Shown one piece after another: positions 8,739 through 13,938 of a stretch of DNA of 13,938 nt. The notes under the pieces were generated by a model, which was not told where the DNA came from, did not search any database, and was given only the letters and a program-made list of their open reading frames with translations. Both the position numbers and the translations under genes were made by a program. The DNA comes from Candidatus Dormiibacterota bacterium (lineage in GTDB: Bacteria; Chloroflexota; Dormibacteria; Aeolococcales; Aeolococcaceae), in NCBI GenBank assembly GCA_003136295.1, contig PLDZ01000122.1, positions 1 through 13,938 on the forward strand, given 5' to 3'. Every line of letters begins with the position of its first letter. The first letter of the stretch is position 1.

Positions 8739-9712
8739 CCCGATTCCTTATCCGTCGGATCGTCTTCGGACTCATCACGCTGTGGGTCATCATCACATTG
8801 GTCTTCGTCCTGTACTACGCACGGCCGGGCGTCGATCCGGCACGAGAGCTCGCTGGGCGAGCGGTGACCCCCGCGCTGCTCGAAAACATCAATAAGGAAT
8901 ACGGATTCAACCTCCCCGTCATCGTGCAGTACTGGAATTACCTGAAGCGTCTGGTGCCTATCCCCGGGCAGTTCAACCTGGGCACATCGAACGTCAACCG
9001 TCTCCCAGTGACCACCATCATTGCTCAGGCGGTGCCCATCGACATCTCACTCGCCGTGGGGTCGGCGATCTTGTGGATGGTGCTCGGCATCAGCGTCGGG
9101 GTGCTCGCCGCGCGACGGCCACGCAGTCTGTGGGACCGCGGGGCCACGGTGTTCGTGCTCACCGGTGTCTCGATGCCGACATTCATCCTCGGACTGCTGC
9201 TCCTGTATGTCCTCTACTACCTCCTGACCATTCACGGCATTGCTATATTCCCCAAACCTGGTAGCTGGACTCCGTTCACCCAGAATCCCCTGGAGTGGGC
9301 GCACGACCTCCTCTTACCATGGATAACGCTCGCCCTCATCACTGCTGCGACCTACTCACGACTGACTCGAAGTTCTCTGCTCGAGACTCTCGGAGAGGAC
9401 TACATCAGGACGGCCCGCGCGAAGGGGTTGAGCGAGCGGCGCGTGGTCTACCGCCACGGGCTGCGCAGTTCCTTGACGCCGATTGTCACCCAATTTGGCA
9501 TAGACTTGGCCACCGTGCTCGGCGGCGCCATCATCACTGAGAGCATCTTCGGCTTGCCCGGGCTCGGGCTCACCGTGGTCCAAGCGATCGAGGTGGAAAA
9601 CCTTCCGGTCGTCATCGGCATTGTGCTGGTCGCGTCATTCTTCGTCGTGGCGGCGAATATCGTCGTCGACGCTCTGTACGCCGTCCTCGATCCGCGGGTG
9701 CGGGTGAGTTAA
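8735..9712 (+). CDS. Oligopeptide/dipeptide ABC transporter permease, DppB/OppB type
   Basis: 325 residues, the second membrane subunit. The N-terminus MTRFLIRRIVFGLITLWVIITLVFVL is the standard DppB start with the first membrane helix, followed by the extracytoplasmic segment RPGVDPARELAGRAVTPALLENINKEYG. The ATPase-docking EAA loop is DYIRTARAKGLSERRVVYRHGLRSSLTPIVT (about 225-255), and the end VDALYAVLDPRVRVS is typical. About six membrane helices are expected. It starts by ATGA overlap with the DppC gene, so translation is coupled. It is the last gene of the transporter cluster; normally dppB comes first. A rare TTA codon occurs at 9314-9316. A 9-bp hairpin follows the TAA stop. Confidence 0.95.
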   Translation: MTRFLIRRIVFGLITLWVIITLVFVLYYARPGVDPARELAGRAVTPALLENINKEYGFNLPVIVQYWNYLKRLVPIPGQFNLGTSNVNRLPVTTIIAQAVPIDISLAVGSAILWMVLGISVGVLAARRPRSLWDRGATVFVLTGVSMPTFILGLLLLYVLYYLLTIHGIAIFPKPGSWTPFTQNPLEWAHDLLLPWITLALITAATYSRLTRSSLLETLGEDYIRTARAKGLSERRVVYRHGLRSSLTPIVTQFGIDLATVLGGAIITESIFGLPGLGLTVVQAIEVENLPVVIGIVLVASFFVVAANIVVDALYAVLDPRVRVS

Positions 9713-9718
9713 CCAACA

Positions 9719-9742
9719 GCGTCGCGAGCTGTATCGCGATGC
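9719..9742 (+). terminator. Hairpin after the transporter operon
   Basis: The arms GCGTCGCGA (9719-9727) and TCGCGATGC (9734-9742) pair over 9 bp with one G-U, around a 6-nt loop, beginning 6 nt after the dppB-type stop. No T-run follows, so it may be a weak terminator, an mRNA 3'-end stabiliser, or chance in GC-rich DNA. It also lies just upstream of the hydrolase start. Confidence 0.4.
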
Positions 9743-9754
9743 CAGGGTCGCGCT

Positions 9755-10639
9755 GTGAAGGTGACCGACGACCTGTCCGAGGTACGGGCTGAGGAGGACG
9801 CCTTCATCGGCGCGCGCGGGCTCCGGATCCACGCGCGGACGTGGGTTCCCGCAGTCGCACCGACTGGCGTTGTGGTGATTGCACACGGATTCGCCGAGCA
9901 CGCCGGCAGATATGCTGCCGTGGCTGCCCGGCTGGTCGCCGACGGGATCGCGGTTCGCGCCGCCGACCACCGAGGACACGGCCTCAGCGATGGGAAACGG
10001 ACCAGCCTGGTGAGCTTCGACGACTACGTCGACGACCTTGTGACGGTGATCGCTCAGGCACGTGCACGCTGGCCGTCGCTGCGTGTAGTGCTGCTCGGTC
10101 ACAGCATGGGCGGTCTCATCGCGCTCGACCTCGCGGTGCGAGCCGGCGGTCCGCTCGACGGACTCGTGCTCTCCGCTCCCGCGGCGTGTCCGCGCGAGGT
10201 ATCGAGATTCACGCTCGCCGTCGGCCGAGCTCTGTCGCGCGTCGCGCCCAACACCGGTGTCCTGCGTCTGCCGCTCAACCGCATCAGCCGCGACCCTGCT
10301 GTCGTGGACGCGTACAACAACGACCCACTCGTGTTTCGCACGCCGATCCGTGCGCGTCTCGGAGCGGAGATGCTCGATGCGATGGAACGTGTCGACGCCG
10401 GACTGCCGTCGCTCCGCATGCCGCTGCTGGTGATGCAGGGCACGGCGGACGGTCTCGTCGATCCTGGATGTGGACCGCACGTCTACGATCGTGCAGGGTC
10501 GCGCGACAAGACGCTGAAGATGTACGACGGCCTCTGGCACGAGATCTTCAACGAGCCGGAGCGCGACCATGTGCTCGGCGACCTGACCACCTGGCTGCGG
10601 TCGCATCTTGGTGTGCGGGTCGCGGCAGCCGAGGACTAG
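9755..10639 (+). CDS. Alpha/beta hydrolase, monoglyceride lipase/lysophospholipase-like
   Basis: 294 residues, of the serine aminopeptidase S33/Hydrolase_4 family that includes monoacylglycerol lipases. The oxyanion/lid motif VIAHGFAEHAGRY is at 41-53, the nucleophile elbow GHSMGG at 115-120 (Ser117), the acid in GTADGLVD (Asp232) and the catalytic His in LWHEIFNEPE (His262). The DHRGHGLSDG segment (71-80) is characteristic of monoglyceride lipases. No signal peptide is present, so it is probably cytosolic, releasing fatty acid from monoacylglycerol or lysophospholipid; the exact ester is unknown. The start is GTG 9755, with AGGG 7 nt upstream; GTG 9761 is an alternative. The 42-bp gap from the transporter operon holds a hairpin, so it may be a separate unit. 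Its TAG stop forms the first bases of a candidate promoter for the PPK2 gene. Confidence 0.88.
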   Translation: MKVTDDLSEVRAEEDAFIGARGLRIHARTWVPAVAPTGVVVIAHGFAEHAGRYAAVAARLVADGIAVRAADHRGHGLSDGKRTSLVSFDDYVDDLVTVIAQARARWPSLRVVLLGHSMGGLIALDLAVRAGGPLDGLVLSAPAACPREVSRFTLAVGRALSRVAPNTGVLRLPLNRISRDPAVVDAYNNDPLVFRTPIRARLGAEMLDAMERVDAGLPSLRMPLLVMQGTADGLVDPGCGPHVYDRAGSRDKTLKMYDGLWHEIFNEPERDHVLGDLTTWLRSHLGVRVAAAED

Positions 10640-10642
10640 AGT
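10637..10642 (+). promoter_or_regulatory. Candidate -10 box (TAGAGT) for leaderless PPK2 gene
   Basis: TAGAGT lies 9 nt before the PPK2 ATG, and its TAG is the stop codon of the hydrolase. No Shine-Dalgarno is visible before the ATG, which is consistent with a leaderless transcript. No -35 is recognised. Inferred from spacing and repetition of the pattern. Confidence 0.35.
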
Positions 10643-10651
10643 TCATCAGCG

Positions 10652-11455
10652 ATGCGCGAAGTGTGGTCGGTCAAACCCGGGTCGAAGGTCGACATCGGCA
10701 CCATCGATCCAGCCGACACGAGACCGTTGCGCGGCGGCCGTCGGGCCGCAGACGCCGCCCTTGTCGACGATGTACCGGCGCTCGTCGAATGGCAGACGCG
10801 GCTCTGGGCGGAGGGCCGGCGTTCCGTGCTCCTCGTCCTCCAGGGGACCGATGCGTCGGGCAAGGACGGCACTGTCGCGCACGTCTTCAGCGGCGTCAAC
10901 CCGCAGGGCACGAGGGTCACGTCGTTCAAGCCACCGACAGCTGAAGAGCTGGCGCATGACTTTCTCTGGCGGGTGCATCGGGCGACGCCTCGCGCGGGAG
11001 AGATTGGCATCTTCAATCGCTCCCACTACGAGGACGTGTTGGTGGCGCGCGTGCGCAAGCTCGTCCCCAAGCAGGTATGGAAGAAGCGCTACGACGACAT
11101 CACTGCCTTTGAATCGTTGCTCACGCAAGGTGGCATGACGGTCATCAAGTGCTGCCTGCTCATCTCCAAGGATGAGCAGCGACGGCGCTTTGAAGAACGC
11201 CTCAAGAACCCCCAGAAACGCTGGAAGTTCCAGCGCGGCGACATCGAGGATCGCGCGCTCTGGAAGGAGTATCAGGCCGCATACTCAGAGGCGATCGAGC
11301 GCACGTCGACCAGGAGTGCGCCGTGGTACGTGATTCCATCGGATCACAAGTGGTTCCGCAACTGGGCGGTGAGCCGGCTGCTCATCGAGACGCTCACCGA
11401 GATGGATCCGAAGTACCCCGATCCACCCGACCTCGCCGGTATCACGATCACCTGA
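10652..11455 (+). CDS. ppk2: Polyphosphate kinase 2 family protein (polyphosphate:nucleotide phosphotransferase)
   Basis: 267 residues, normal for single-domain PPK2. Walker A is GTDASGKD (65-72, Lys71), the Walker B region FNRSHYED (121-128), and the lid module NPQKRWKFQRGDIEDRALW (186-204). The segments VFSGVNPQGTRVTSFKPPTAEELAHDFLWR (78-107) and SAPWYVIPSDHKWFRNWAVSRLL (222-244) match the TIGR03709 subgroup, which contains the class III type enzymes able to phosphorylate AMP and ADP with polyphosphate. The enzyme transfers phosphate between inorganic polyphosphate and nucleotides in the cytosol; direction and nucleotide preference need assay. ATG 10652 gives the usual N-terminus. It lies 12 bp after the hydrolase stop and converges on the GNAT gene, with only 9 bp between the stops. 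Confidence 0.93.
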   Translation: MREVWSVKPGSKVDIGTIDPADTRPLRGGRRAADAALVDDVPALVEWQTRLWAEGRRSVLLVLQGTDASGKDGTVAHVFSGVNPQGTRVTSFKPPTAEELAHDFLWRVHRATPRAGEIGIFNRSHYEDVLVARVRKLVPKQVWKKRYDDITAFESLLTQGGMTVIKCCLLISKDEQRRRFEERLKNPQKRWKFQRGDIEDRALWKEYQAAYSEAIERTSTRSAPWYVIPSDHKWFRNWAVSRLLIETLTEMDPKYPDPPDLAGITIT

Positions 11456-11464
11456 CACGCGGGG

Positions 11465-12013
11465 TCAGACCGGTCGTTCGCTGATCCAGACCATCGAGTG
11501 ACCGGTTTTGGCCGGTGTATCGAGCGCATCAGGCACGACACGGTCCAGCCGGAAACCCAGGGTTCGCGCTACGCTCGCGCTGGCGATGTTGCCAGCATCG
11601 CAATGGATTTCGACGCTGAGAACGCCGGGCATCGCGAGCGCGGCGTTGGTGAGCAGGCGCGCCGCCTCGGTCGCGATGCCGCGGCGGTGGTATCCCGCGT
11701 GCACCCAGTAGCCGATCTCCAACGCAGCCGGCCCGACGCGCGGCATCAATCCGCATCCGCCGACGAACTGGCCGGAGTCACACAGCGTGATCGCGTAGTT
11801 GGCGGCCGCGTCCCCGCCGAAGCGCTCGATCGAGGGCTCGAGAAAGCCCATAACGGTTTCGTCGGTCGGCGCTGACTGCGCCCACGGCATCCACGCCCGG
11901 AGACTGTCGAGGCTCGCGGCGATCGCGTTCTTGACGGCACCGCGATCCTCCCGTCGATAATGACGCAGCGCCACGACTGTGCCGCGCAACTCGCCGGGAG
12001 GGTGGAAGTCCAT
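11465..12013 (-). CDS. GNAT family N-acetyltransferase (RimJ/RimL-like)
   Basis: 182 residues. The fold is read from VALRHYRREDRGAVKNAIAASLDSLRAWMPW (14-44), typical of the Acetyltransf_3/RimJ-RimL group, and from motif A LEIGYWVHAGYHRRGIATEAARLL (98-121), where RRGIAT (110-115) is the acetyl-CoA pyrophosphate-binding loop. A SASVARTLGF motif (145-154) forms the C-terminal acetyl-CoA contact. These enzymes acetylate ribosomal protein N-termini or small amines; the substrate here is unknown. The start ATG is at 12013-12011, with no clear Shine-Dalgarno; a GAGAAT box 8 nt upstream resembles the window's other leaderless promoters less well. The gene is 44 bp downstream of tRNA-Asp on the same strand, so read-through from the tRNA promoter is possible. 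It is convergent with PPK2. Confidence 0.88.
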   Translation of the reverse strand: MDFHPPGELRGTVVALRHYRREDRGAVKNAIAASLDSLRAWMPWAQSAPTDETVMGFLEPSIERFGGDAAANYAITLCDSGQFVGGCGLMPRVGPAALEIGYWVHAGYHRRGIATEAARLLTNAALAMPGVLSVEIHCDAGNIASASVARTLGFRLDRVVPDALDTPAKTGHSMVWISERPV

Positions 12014-12057
12014 GAGGATTCATTCTCTCGTAGCCTCACGGTCGCTCCGGCCTCGCG

Positions 12058-12136
12058 TGGCGACCCCGATCGGATTTGAACCGACGATCTCCACCTTGAC
12101 AGGGTGGCGTGTTAGACCAGGCTACACCACGGGGCC
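12058..12136 (-). tRNA. tRNA-Asp (anticodon GTC), CCA encoded
   Basis: The minus strand folds into a complete cloverleaf. The acceptor GGCCCCG pairs with CGGGGTC (one G-U), the D-stem GTGT pairs with ACAC, and the anticodon stem CCACC/GGTGG holds the loop CTGTCAA with anticodon GTC. The T-arm is GTCGG-TTCAAAT-CCGAT. The discriminator is G73, as expected for tRNA-Asp, and CCA is encoded (12058-12060). Without CCA the mature body is 76 nt (12061-12136). An extended -10 promoter lies just upstream. Confidence 0.97.
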
Positions 12137-12148
12137 GCGAAGCACCCG

Positions 12149-12157
12149 ATCATAGCA
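12149..12157 (-). promoter_or_regulatory. Extended -10 promoter of tRNA-Asp
   Basis: On the minus strand the sequence reads TGCTATGAT, a TGn-TATGAT extended -10 element, ending 12 nt before the first tRNA base, so the primary transcript would have a leader of about 5 nt. A weak -35 (GGTTCG, 16 bp upstream) is possible. The element sits inside a dyad, CCCGAT-N7-ATCGGG (12145-12163), which could be an operator or chance. Confidence 0.5.
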
Positions 12158-12214
12158 ATCGGGCTCGGAGCGAACCGCACCAACGTGCACGACCGCGCTC
12201 CAGGCGGACCGGAG

Positions 12215-12220
12215 TACGGT
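12215..12220 (+). promoter_or_regulatory. Candidate -10 box (TACGGT) for leaderless Nudix gene
   Basis: TACGGT lies 6 nt before the ATG at 12227. A GGAG at 12211-12214 is 12 nt from the ATG, too far for an efficient ribosome-binding site. The arrangement fits the TANNNT plus short-spacer pattern of leaderless genes. Weak on its own. Confidence 0.3.
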
Positions 12221-12226
12221 GCAGTC

Positions 12227-12703
12227 ATGCCCCGCCGGCCCATGCGCCCCAACGAGATCTCGTCCGGGGGAGTCGTGGTGCGGCGATCGTCGGACGGGTA
12301 CGAGGTGTGTCTGATCAGCGACGGACGGCACTGGGGTTTCCCGAAGGGCATCGTTGAGCGGGCCGAAACACCGGAGGCGACTGCGCTTCGCGAGATCTCC
12401 GAGGAGACCGGCATCGCTCGCGACGTGCTGGTGCTGCGCGCTCCATTGCCTGCTTCCGAGTACGTGTACCGACGGCCCAACCAGGGCTCGCTGGTCTTCA
12501 AGCGCGTCCATCACTTCATCGTCGAGGCACCCGAGGGTACGGAGTTGTGCCCTGATCCGACCGAGATCGCCGAGGCCGCATGGCTCGGATTCGACGATGC
12601 CAAAGCCCGGCTCAGCTTCAAGAGCAGCGTCGCAGTGCTCGAGGCTGCGCGCGGCATGCTCGAGCACGAGCAGCCGCGAGGGGCGCCGTCGAACGCGCCG
12701 TAG
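12227..12703 (+). CDS. Nudix hydrolase
   Basis: 158 residues. A complete Nudix box G-x5-E-x7-R-E-U-x-E-E-x-G-U occupies residues 41-63 (GIVERAE through REISEETGI), with the metal-binding glutamates E56, E59 and E60. The preceding SSGGVVVRR (12-20) and HWGFPKG (35-41) are typical of the Ap4A/MutT-like subgroup, in which WGFPKG leads directly into the box. Members cleave nucleoside diphosphates linked to another moiety, such as dinucleoside polyphosphates or oxidised nucleotides; which one cannot be told. ATG 12227 is preferred because it is the first start giving the standard N-terminus. A GTG at 12185 would add 14 residues, and ATG 12242 would shorten it. It is divergent from tRNA-Asp and 11 bp upstream of the cysteine ligase gene. 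Confidence 0.9.
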   Translation: MPRRPMRPNEISSGGVVVRRSSDGYEVCLISDGRHWGFPKGIVERAETPEATALREISEETGIARDVLVLRAPLPASEYVYRRPNQGSLVFKRVHHFIVEAPEGTELCPDPTEIAEAAWLGFDDAKARLSFKSSVAVLEAARGMLEHEQPRGAPSNAP

Positions 12704-12706
12704 AAT
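12701..12706 (+). promoter_or_regulatory. Candidate -10 box (TAGAAT) for leaderless cysteine ligase gene
   Basis: TAGAAT begins with the TAG stop of the Nudix gene and lies 8 nt before the ATG at 12715; transcription would start at or within 2 nt of the ATG. No Shine-Dalgarno is present (CGAACCGC precedes the ATG). No -35 is recognised. Confidence 0.4.
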
Positions 12707-12714
12707 CGAACCGC

Positions 12715-13911
12715 ATGCAATTGTTCGACACCGCCCGCCAGGAGGTGGTGCCCTTCGAGCCGCGGGGCGGACGGGTCGGCATCTACGTCTGCGGTATCAC
12801 CCCGTATGACTCGGCGCACCTCGGTCATGCCTTCGTCTATCACGTGTTCGATGTGCTCCAACGCCGTTTTCGCGACGCGGGTCTCGGCGTGCGCAGCGTG
12901 CGCAACGTCACCGACGTCGATGACGACATCCTGCGGGTCGCACGCGAACGCAGCGTCGATTTCCGAGAGCTGGCCACGGAGCAGGTGCGAATGTTCGACC
13001 ACGACATGGCGGAGATCGGTCTCCTCCCGGTCGACGCGGCGCCGCGCGCGACCGAGCACGTCGATGAGATGGTCGACCTCATCGCGCAGCTCATCGACGG
13101 CGGCTACGCCTACGCCGTCGACGGCTGGGCCTTCTTCGACTCGGGCGTCTATCCGGACTACGGACGGCTGAGCCGGCTCGACCACACAACCATGATCGAG
13201 CTCAGCCGTGAGCGGGGCGCCGATCCCGACGACCCTCGCAAGCGGCACGCGCTCGACTTCGTGCTCTGGCAGTCCTCCGCCCCCGGCGAGCCGAGCTGGC
13301 CGAGTCCCTGGGGGCGTGGGCGCCCCGGCTGGCACATCGAATGCACGGTGATGTCGACCGGTGCGCTCGGCCACCCCATCGACATTCACGGCGGCGGCGA
13401 CGATCTCATCTATCCGCATCACGAATCGGAGATCGCTCAGGCCGAGGCCGCCGGGATCGCGCCGTACGTCAGGCATTGGACGCATGTGGCGATGGTCAAC
13501 CACGAGGGCGTGAAGATGAGCAAGTCGCTTGGCAACCTCGTCTTCGTGCGTGACCTGGTCGCTCGCGTGCCGGGCGCCGCGGTGCGCCTGCTCCTCGCGT
13601 CTCACCACTACCGCGAGTCGTGGGCGTACGACGATGCCGAGGTCGGCGCGGCGGCGGCTCGGCACCGTCGTTATCTCGACGCCATGCAGGGAGGCGGCAC
13701 CCTCAGTCACGAGGCCGCGCATCGCCACGAACAGCGATTCTTCGAGTGTCTCGACGACGACCTCGACACGCCCGGGGCGCTCAACGAGCTCGACGCCATC
13801 GTGGAGGAGCTCTCCGATGGCAGCGGCGCCGCTCGCGGCACCGAGGGTCAGCAGCTGCTCGGTCGGCTGCTGGGCGTTCTCGGCGCGGAGACCGAGGCCG
13901 TTCCGGCCTGA
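12715..13911 (+). CDS. cysS: Cysteinyl-tRNA synthetase / MshC-family cysteine ligase, short form
   Basis: 398 residues, class I synthetase fold. YVCGITPYDSAHLGHA (24-39) contains the HIGH-type motif HLGH (35-38), and KMSKS is at 267-271. Zinc and cysteine-binding ligands are present: Cys26, Cys210 (WHIEC), His235, and Glu239 in HHESE. Either it charges tRNA-Cys, or it joins cysteine to GlcN-inositol in mycothiol synthesis (MshC). For MshC: the GITPYD-x-x-HLGHA wording, the length (MshC about 410, CysRS about 460) and absence of the C-terminal anticodon-binding tail. For CysRS: Glu239, which MshC replaces, IHGGGDDLIYPHHESEIAQ, and a DALR-like end (ECLDDDLDTPGALNELD, 344-360). Short CysRS-like proteins of this kind occur in Chloroflexota-type genomes, as I recall, so I lean to cysS without certainty. 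The start is ATG 12715, 11 bp after the Nudix stop. Confidence 0.8.
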   Translation: MQLFDTARQEVVPFEPRGGRVGIYVCGITPYDSAHLGHAFVYHVFDVLQRRFRDAGLGVRSVRNVTDVDDDILRVARERSVDFRELATEQVRMFDHDMAEIGLLPVDAAPRATEHVDEMVDLIAQLIDGGYAYAVDGWAFFDSGVYPDYGRLSRLDHTTMIELSRERGADPDDPRKRHALDFVLWQSSAPGEPSWPSPWGRGRPGWHIECTVMSTGALGHPIDIHGGGDDLIYPHHESEIAQAEAAGIAPYVRHWTHVAMVNHEGVKMSKSLGNLVFVRDLVARVPGAAVRLLLASHHYRESWAYDDAEVGAAAARHRRYLDAMQGGGTLSHEAAHRHEQRFFECLDDDLDTPGALNELDAIVEELSDGSGAARGTEGQQLLGRLLGVLGAETEAVPA

Positions 13912-13938
13912 GCGCTCAGCGGCCCCAGGGGGCGCGGT
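13912..13938. other. Unassigned right-hand tail
   Basis: 27 bp after the cysteine ligase stop. No start codon or RNA feature is visible. On the minus strand one frame reads RAPWGR and then TGA (stop at 13918-13916), so a convergent gene ending here is possible, but this is too short to support. Confidence 0.15.

Noticed and set aside
9635..10606. 323-codon minus-strand frame opposite the hydrolase
   Set aside because: Arg/His-rich translation without motifs; the plus strand encodes a complete catalytic triad.
12580..12714. N-terminal extension of the cysteine ligase from an upstream start
   Set aside because: The added residues are an out-of-frame reading of the Nudix gene, Arg/Ala-rich; MQLFDTA at 12715 is the family N-terminus.
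12511..13728. 405-codon open frame on the minus strand opposite the cysteine ligase gene
   Set aside because: It mirrors the codon pattern of a clearly conserved synthetase-fold gene and has no recognisable domain; long antisense frames are common in GC-rich DNA.

Overview
The window is a high-GC bacterial chromosomal segment with dense gene packing, frequent 4-bp ATGA/GTGA overlaps and several starts that look leaderless. Actinobacterial-style lipoproteins, an MshC-like cysteine ligase, nitrobindin, a DUF2236 protein and a TIGR03709-type PPK2 fit Actinomycetota or a Chloroflexota/Dormibacterota-like lineage. I cannot place it more precisely from sequence alone. There are no insertion sequences, prophage genes, CRISPR arrays or rRNA, and no gene-free stretch longer than about 130 bp.

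Left part (1-1634): the 5' end of a PIG-L/LmbE-type deacetylase on the minus strand lies divergent from a plus-strand pair, a nitrobindin-like heme protein and a DUF2236 (MpaB/rubber-oxygenase type) protein. These are 3 bp apart. The DUF2236 stop overlaps the start of the first transporter gene.

Centre (1631-9712): a complete oligopeptide/dipeptide-type ABC importer. Two unlike family-5 substrate-binding lipoproteins are followed by ATPase D, ATPase F, permease C and permease B, an order that is reversed (D-F-C-B) from the usual B-C-D-F. A 16-bp perfect stem-loop separates the binding proteins from the ATPases. The four membrane-complex genes overlap and are surely one translational unit. Substrate specificity cannot be read from the sequence; peptides are the default.

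Right part (9713-13911): a monoglyceride-lipase-like alpha/beta hydrolase and a PPK2 polyphosphate kinase (plus strand); a GNAT acetyltransferase (minus, convergent with PPK2); tRNA-Asp(GTC) (minus) with an extended -10 promoter; then a Nudix hydrolase and a 398-residue cysteinyl-tRNA synthetase/MshC-family enzyme (plus).

I found no clearly novel defence or mobile system. The points most worth checking are the intermediate CysRS/MshC enzyme, the linkage of two probable heme proteins to a Dpp-type importer, and a recurrent promoter pattern in which a TANNNT box sits 6-9 nt before the start codon, twice built on the stop codon of the upstream gene.
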